64,000 bases of DNA. Origin: Pteria penguin. Its lineage: Eukaryota > Mollusca > Bivalvia > Pterioida > Pteriidae. The notes under the pieces are model-generated. The model made no database searches and had not been told where the DNA came from. It saw nothing but the letters and a program-made list of their open reading frames with translations. A program made the translations under genes and the position numbers. Of this stretch, positions 59,311 to 64,000 are shown in pieces. Where the stretch lies: assembly GCA_035048485.1 (NCBI GenBank), contig CM068584.1, positions 68,725,878-68,789,877 on the forward strand, given 5' to 3'. Positions within the stretch are counted from its first letter, which is position 1. The number at the start of each line of letters is the position of its first letter.

Positions 59311-62275
59311 ATGAATCAAATTGATTTTCCCTCCATCACTTGGACTAAGGACTGCGCAAGCATTAAATGGCAGGCGAATCCACCTTATCCCCTCACTGTA
59401 GATGACATATACAACGTTCGTTCATCAAACATTAGTAGATTTGAGGACCAATGTACTATCAGTAATAAACTGATAATTGAACTTGGGACTCACAGCAAGG
59501 GGTTTTAAAAATGCAAATTGTTGTGTGATGTTCTTCGATGAGCAGAACAATGAGGCTGTATGTGTTCGTTCTGTAGGTGGTATGTTGAAATGCTGGTTAT
59601 CTCTTCTTGGTGATGATGGAAAGAAGAGTGACTACAGTTACGAGTGCAAATTTAAGGCAATGGAGAAAGAATACAAGCGTCTAGAGAAAAATTTCCGTGC
59701 CAGAAAGGATCGAGGTGGTGATTCTAGTTTCAAAGCTTTGGATGATTATCTGACTTCTAAATTTCAGTGGTCACCAAAGAGTGTGATTTAAAAAAGTCAA
59801 AATCATCCCCACAGTCAGCGTTTGAAAATGCAAACACAAGTGCATATAAATCCAACGAAATATGTGAAATTGCAACAAGAAATATTGATTGGTTGGTTGA
59901 TTGGTGTTTTACGTCGCTTTCAACAATATTTCAGTTATATCGCGACATGGAAGCAGGTTACCAACCTCTTAAACATAAAGGCGCAACCCGGGAATCGAAC
60001 CCGGATCGTCGGCGCCGCAAGCCAAGCGCTTAACCACGACACCACGCCTGCCCCAGAAATATTGATAATTACAGTACTGGTAAAACAATTGGGGCATTAA
60101 TTAGAGAAAATAGAAAACATAAACTGAAAAATTCCAAACTTAAGACTGAATTAAATGAACTGAAAAGTGTTGTAGGTAAGAGGAGTAGGGACATTTTGAA
60201 CACCATGCATGAAATGGAGACGTCCTCAAAGCAAGAAATTTCTAATTTAGAGTCCAAGCTGGAAAAAAGTAAAGCAAAACTTAGAAATACTGTGCCCTTA
60301 GAAAAATTCCAGGTGACTGAGAAAAAGTTGAAGGAGGAGATATGTCAAAATAAATTTCTCAAAAAGGACCTTCTAAGGTCATCACTTCAAATAGAAAGTT
60401 CTGAGGATAAGATATCAGAACTAACTTTAAAACTGAAAAATGAGCAAACAAAAAATAAATCAAAGTCACGTCAAGTGAAAAGGTGTCATGAAAGAATAGA
60501 AAGTTTAAAATCAAAAATTACAGAGTGCAAAAATCAGTTACGAGTTGACAAAGAAGCTGTTTCACAGTAGTGTGAGGGAATCATTGCGGAACTTGATAAT
60601 CAAATAGAAGAAGGGAAAGCTAATGTCGAAGAGAAAGAGAAAAGAATTGAATCAATGAAAAACATGGATACTAAACATAAAGGAATTTATAAGAGTGAAA
60701 TAAGATTACTTTACTATGATTTACTAACAAAAGGGGTACCCAGCAATATTATACAAGATGTTGTTAGAACTGTATTAGATAGTACTTGTTTAGAAGCTAA
60801 TAATTTATCACTTCCATCACGGACTACAGCACAGAGAATGCTTGCTGAAGCTGGTCATTTGTGTTCCATCAGACTCGCTGTTGAAAAGGCTAAAAGTGGT
60901 GCAAAGTTTGTTCACCAGTCTGATGGTACAACAAAAGTCCAGGTCACTGGCTGTCTCATGTACTGAAATTATCTACTGGTGAAGGTGAAAACAAAAGTTT
61001 TACTTTGTCAGTCAGCCCAGCCACATCAAGTACTGCACAAGAAACTATTGATGATTTAAAAAGCCACCTTCAGAAATTAGAAGAAATAGCTAAAACGCTG
61101 GGTATAGTTTATAAAGATGATGAGTACAAAATCTCAGAAATTGTTGCAAGAATGAGTGATAGGGCTAATACTGAAAAGGCTGTAACTCGGTTAATGATGG
61201 AGGAAAAAGAAAAAGAATTAGAAAAATCTTTTGATTGGTCCCAAATTTCAGATGAGGAAAGACAGGAAAGAATTACAATTTACGGATTTACGTGTGGTAA
61301 TCATAAAATTAACAACACCGCCGAGGCAATGACCAAGGCTAGTTCTGATTTTTTGTATCAAGGAGAAAATGATGCACGTAAAATGAAAGGGGCAAAACAA
61401 CATATGTATGAGTGTGATAAATTTTTGTGTCAAACAAGCAAAAAAGAATATGCCAAAGTCATTGATTTCTAATGTTTTAGCATAAGTGCTAATGAAGATA
61501 CTGGATCAGATTTATTTAAGCCAATTGTTGGGTCCAGGTATTTAGTATTTCTATATAATGCCATACCAACTGTCGTTGGGAAAAATAGTATTGTTTCCTT
61601 TTTAGAAACTGTGCGGGATAGCAAAGATGTCCCAACATTTAACAAAATTGAATCTCCTGTATTTGCAGGCTATTTTGACCATAACATTGTGTCTGAAGAA
61701 TGCGCTTTTGCTATTATGTACAGTGAAATTTGTCACCCATTGATGGTGAAAGTAAAGTCAGCTGTTTCTCCCTTAAGCATGAATCCCTATTATGAATATG
61801 CTGTAAATAACATGAAGGAATGGGGGACTAATGCATCAGGTCTGTTGAATGGTGATGGGTGGGAGGGGCCAGACGTTGGGGTGCTAAAGAAATGAAATTG
61901 GCAGGGACTCGAATAACGCAGCTAAGTAATTTGTACCAAAGAAAATTTGCCCGGACAGAGAAAGTTAAAAAAGCAAAAACTTCCTATTTGCCACCAAAAT
62001 TTAATCAAATTGGACAGTGGTATACCGTTTTCTTTGAAAATTCCTGGTATCCAGGTGAGGTATGCCATATTATTGATAGTAGCAAAGCAATATTAAATTT
62101 TATATGCCCTACCTCCAAAAATTTCAAGTGGCCAATAAAATCTGACAAATGTGAGGTGGACAAGAGGTTCTTTTATATGAAAATTGACCCGCCAGTGCCA
62201 GAGGGTCGTGGTAGGTTTTTTTGTTTTAATGACCATTCTAACATTGTAACTTTCTTTTTACAGATTATGGCATAA
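59311..62275 (+). pseudogene. Transposase-like gene, HxSDGTTK / MSDR / CGNH type
   Basis: Segments in order: N-terminal WTKDCASIKW region (59,311-59,508); VMFFDEQNNEAVCV (about 59,525); a long coiled coil with many K/E residues (60,100-60,660); LSLPSRTTAQRML then HQSDGTTKVQ (60,800-60,950); ARMSDRANTEKA, then W..ISDEERQE and FTCGNHKIN (61,150-61,315); SRYLVFLYNA...SFLETV (61,535-61,610); and a C-terminal Tudor-like WYPGEV...KWP.K..KCEVD segment (62,010-62,170). The spaced Asp residues in HxSDG and MSDR suggest an RNase H-fold nuclease. This set occurs, as I recall, in uncharacterised proteins repeated in mollusc and cnidarian genomes. Breaks: shift near 59,500, SINE at 59,891, TAG at 60,568, shift near 60,945, TAA at 61,470, shift near 61,875. 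Confidence 0.7.
59891..60054 (-). mobile_element. 164-bp tRNA-derived SINE inside the transposase
   Basis: The target duplication AGAAATATTGAT is exact at 59,879-59,890 and 60,055-60,066. On the minus strand: box A-like TGGTTAAGCGC, box B GGTTCGATTCCC, a body with GCTTCCATGTCGCGATATAA, and 3' end GCGACGTAAAACACCAATC plus AACC repeats. The tail resembles the LINE 3' end. The host frame resumes after the second duplication. Confidence 0.95.
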
Positions 62276-62399
62276 ACAAATTATCAAATAAACAGGTCAA
62301 TATTGAATATATGTGTTGTATTTTATTAGCTTCAGATTAAAAGAACAGAAATTATTTTTTAAATATAGATATTTTATGGTATTTGTTTTATATACTTTA

Positions 62400-62930
62400 G
62401 GATATAAAGATGACAAATTTTGTTGATATTTTCTCCGAAAGTTGGGTCTTCTTAGTATTTTTGAAGAATAATATCTATATTTTGACTTGATTTAGAATTC
62501 CCAAAATATTTGTGTTATTTGGATAATGGACTATCAGAATATAGAAGATTATGGTTGAGCAAACAGTGATTTTTGAAAAATTTGGCCTCGAAAAGGACAG
62601 ATTTCTTATTCTTTGCTCCGAAGGTGGGGTTTTTTAGCATTTTTGAAGAATATCTTTACTTTGACTTGATCTAAAATTCCCAAAATAATTATTTGTGTTA
62701 TTTGGATGATGGACTGTCAGAATATAGAAGATAAGGGTTGGGTAAATAGCAAATTTTGGCCTCAAAATTGACAGATTTGTTATTTTTTGCTTCAGAAGTG
62801 GTCTTTTTAGCATTTTCAAAGAATAATATCTTCACTTTGCCTCTATTTAAAAGTCCCAAAATGATTAGTTGTGTTGTTTGGTTGATGGACTGTTAGAATT
62901 GAGCAGATAAGGGATGAACAAGAAGCAGTT
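62400..62930 (+). repeat. Three diverged direct repeats of about 180 bp
   Basis: AGCATTTTTGAAGAATA-type blocks followed by TTTGACTTGATNTAAAATTCCCAAAAT and GGATGATGGACTGTCAGAATATAGAAGATAAGGGTTG occur around 62,450, 62,635 and 62,808. They lie in the 3' subterminal part of the transposon, where transposases often bind repeats. Confidence 0.8.
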
Positions 62931-63346
62931 TCATATTTTTTTATCAGATAGTTGAATATTCATGCTCCCTTGACTTGGCCATGCATTTATCAAATTTTGT
63001 GTTAATTCGGTAATAACTTAAAATTGCTGATAATTTGCATTTTCTATGAGTTAACATTGATGTTAAGTACAAAAATAATTAATAACATAAAAGATATAGA
63101 CAATATTTAAAATTTGTCTAGGTGACATATTTTGGGGAAGGGGGGTGTTAGTGCGAAACTGTCATTTTGTGCCAGGTCAAGGTATCATTATTTCCTTAAT
63201 TTATAAGATATCTTGCTGAAAGTTGCAGCATCTGTTCAGTGTTATGTCTACTTTATCATGAAGTGAAAGATACAATTGGTGTCCTATATGTGGTGATAAT
63301 ATTGATCAAAGTTGGGGGAACATGCATTTTTCGCATGGGCCTCCTT
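62931..63346. other. 3' end of the transposon, non-coding
   Basis: AT-rich with a G-run at 63,133-63,146, ending in the inverted terminal repeat. Nothing else is recognised. Confidence 0.55.
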
Positions 63347-63354
63347 ACAATAAG

Positions 63355-64000
63355 GACAATGGTAATGTCGATGTTTACCCCTTCCGTTTACTCTAGATAG
63401 AAACCTATCTAAATGTTTGATCAAACAATAATGTGCTTTAGATTTATTTTTTAAATACAACAAATCAACATGTTTTGTCATTCGATCCTTTGCGATTTTA
63501 ATGGGAAATATTTCGTTTTCTTCATATCCAAACACATTCACAGATATATCATTCTGTCTGTCAAACTTTGGTATTTGTGAAATTTCCAGAGGATACTTTA
63601 TACCGTTCATATTCAAGTTCTGCATGAAAGGAAGATAATTCGTTACTCTGCTTGGATTAAACTTTGCTGGATAAAGTTTAGCTAGTACAGAATATGTAAA
63701 ACATTTGGTATCTAAGTTCTTAACATTCACTAATGATTGATTTCTTAATGCATTCGGCCCTTTAATGTAACTGCTAGCATTTAAGGGTGAGTATAGAACA
63801 TAGTGCACTTCAAGGTGTAGACATTTCTGAAAAATCCAATCAGAACTTTTTATAATGAATTGCTCTTTTGATGTAAACATTTTCTGAAAAGCTTCATGTA
63901 GATTATGAAGGCTAAACTCCTCTGAATATAGATGGGTGTATGTTACACTACGAAAATGTGGTAGAGCAGTTTCAAGAGGACCCTCCTTCTCACGACGAAA
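63355..64000 (-). pseudogene. polB: Polinton/Maverick-type polB, N-terminal part (runs off window)
   Basis: An uninterrupted minus-strand frame runs from the window end at 64,000 to the transposon junction. Recognisable blocks are FTYSVLAKLYP-like (CFTYSVLAKLYP), NVFGYEENEIFPIKIA, KHVDLLYL, HYCLIKHLDRFLSR and the first cysteine pair of a zinc-finger-like motif (CPYC). These precede the exonuclease domain in Polinton polymerases. The frame is cut exactly at the 8-bp duplication, and the next residues are displaced to 57,813-57,832. Sequence after the junction (to 63,284) is transposon read-through. Confidence 0.9.

Larger units (their letters stand above)
57841..63346 (+). mobile_element. 5.5-kb DNA transposon, superfamily unassigned
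   Basis: The ends are (T)AAGGAGGCC at 57,841 and its complement GGCCTCCTT ending at 63,346, a 9-bp perfect inverted repeat. It is flanked by exact 8-bp duplications ACAATAAG at 57,833-57,840 and 63,347-63,354. The interior holds a plus-strand transposase-like pseudogene (59,311-62,275), a nested SINE, tRNA-like sequence and a subterminal triplicate repeat. Eight-base duplications occur in hAT, P, Merlin and Zisupton-type elements. Neither the termini nor the protein motifs fit these as I know them. Confidence 0.85.

Overview
This window is nuclear DNA of an animal, most likely a bivalve mollusc (an inference, not a species call). It has introns with GT...AG borders, a DZIP3-type HEPN exon, a DNA polymerase B gene of Polinton/Maverick type, an I/Nimb-like LINE, tRNA-derived SINEs and several large tandem-repeat arrays. 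Ordinary coding content is low; most of the window is repeats and mobile DNA. One 500-base run of N (13,760-14,259) is a scaffold gap.

Layout. 1-8,890: fragments of short interspersed elements, some ending in a strong hairpin, a 62-bp minisatellite split by a 380-bp insertion, one HEPN-domain exon on the minus strand, a SINE with a 15-bp target duplication, and a MITE. 8,891-13,759: three unrelated low-complexity arrays (13/39-bp, poly-C, about 76-bp). 14,260-41,818: about 74 head-to-tail copies of a 372-373-bp satellite with changing higher-order structure, then a 90-bp minisatellite to about 42,530. 43,784-48,350: a compact gene island. It holds a minus-strand type I membrane-protein model with four tandem alternative terminal exons, all in the same splice phase; a plus-strand four-exon gene with a TATA box and one in-frame stop; and an intact 164-codon ORF with a polyadenylation signal.

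48,987-64,000: a Polinton-type polB gene on the minus strand, broken by two insertions only 20 bp apart. The first is a 5,858-bp LINE (51,943-57,800) flanked by exact 12-bp target duplications. The second is a 5,506-bp DNA transposon (57,841-63,346) flanked by exact 8-bp duplications. The transposon carries a decayed transposase-like gene that I cannot assign to a named superfamily, and that gene is itself hit by a SINE with 12-bp target duplications. The SINE tails resemble the LINE 3' end, so the LINE or a relative probably mobilises them.

The best candidates for undescribed biology are the DNA transposon with its HxSDGTTK ... MSDR ... CGNH protein, the membrane-protein gene with four alternative transmembrane/tail exons, and the four-exon PC4-like gene. 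All exon models were built by eye from splice signals and phase, and RNA evidence would decide them.
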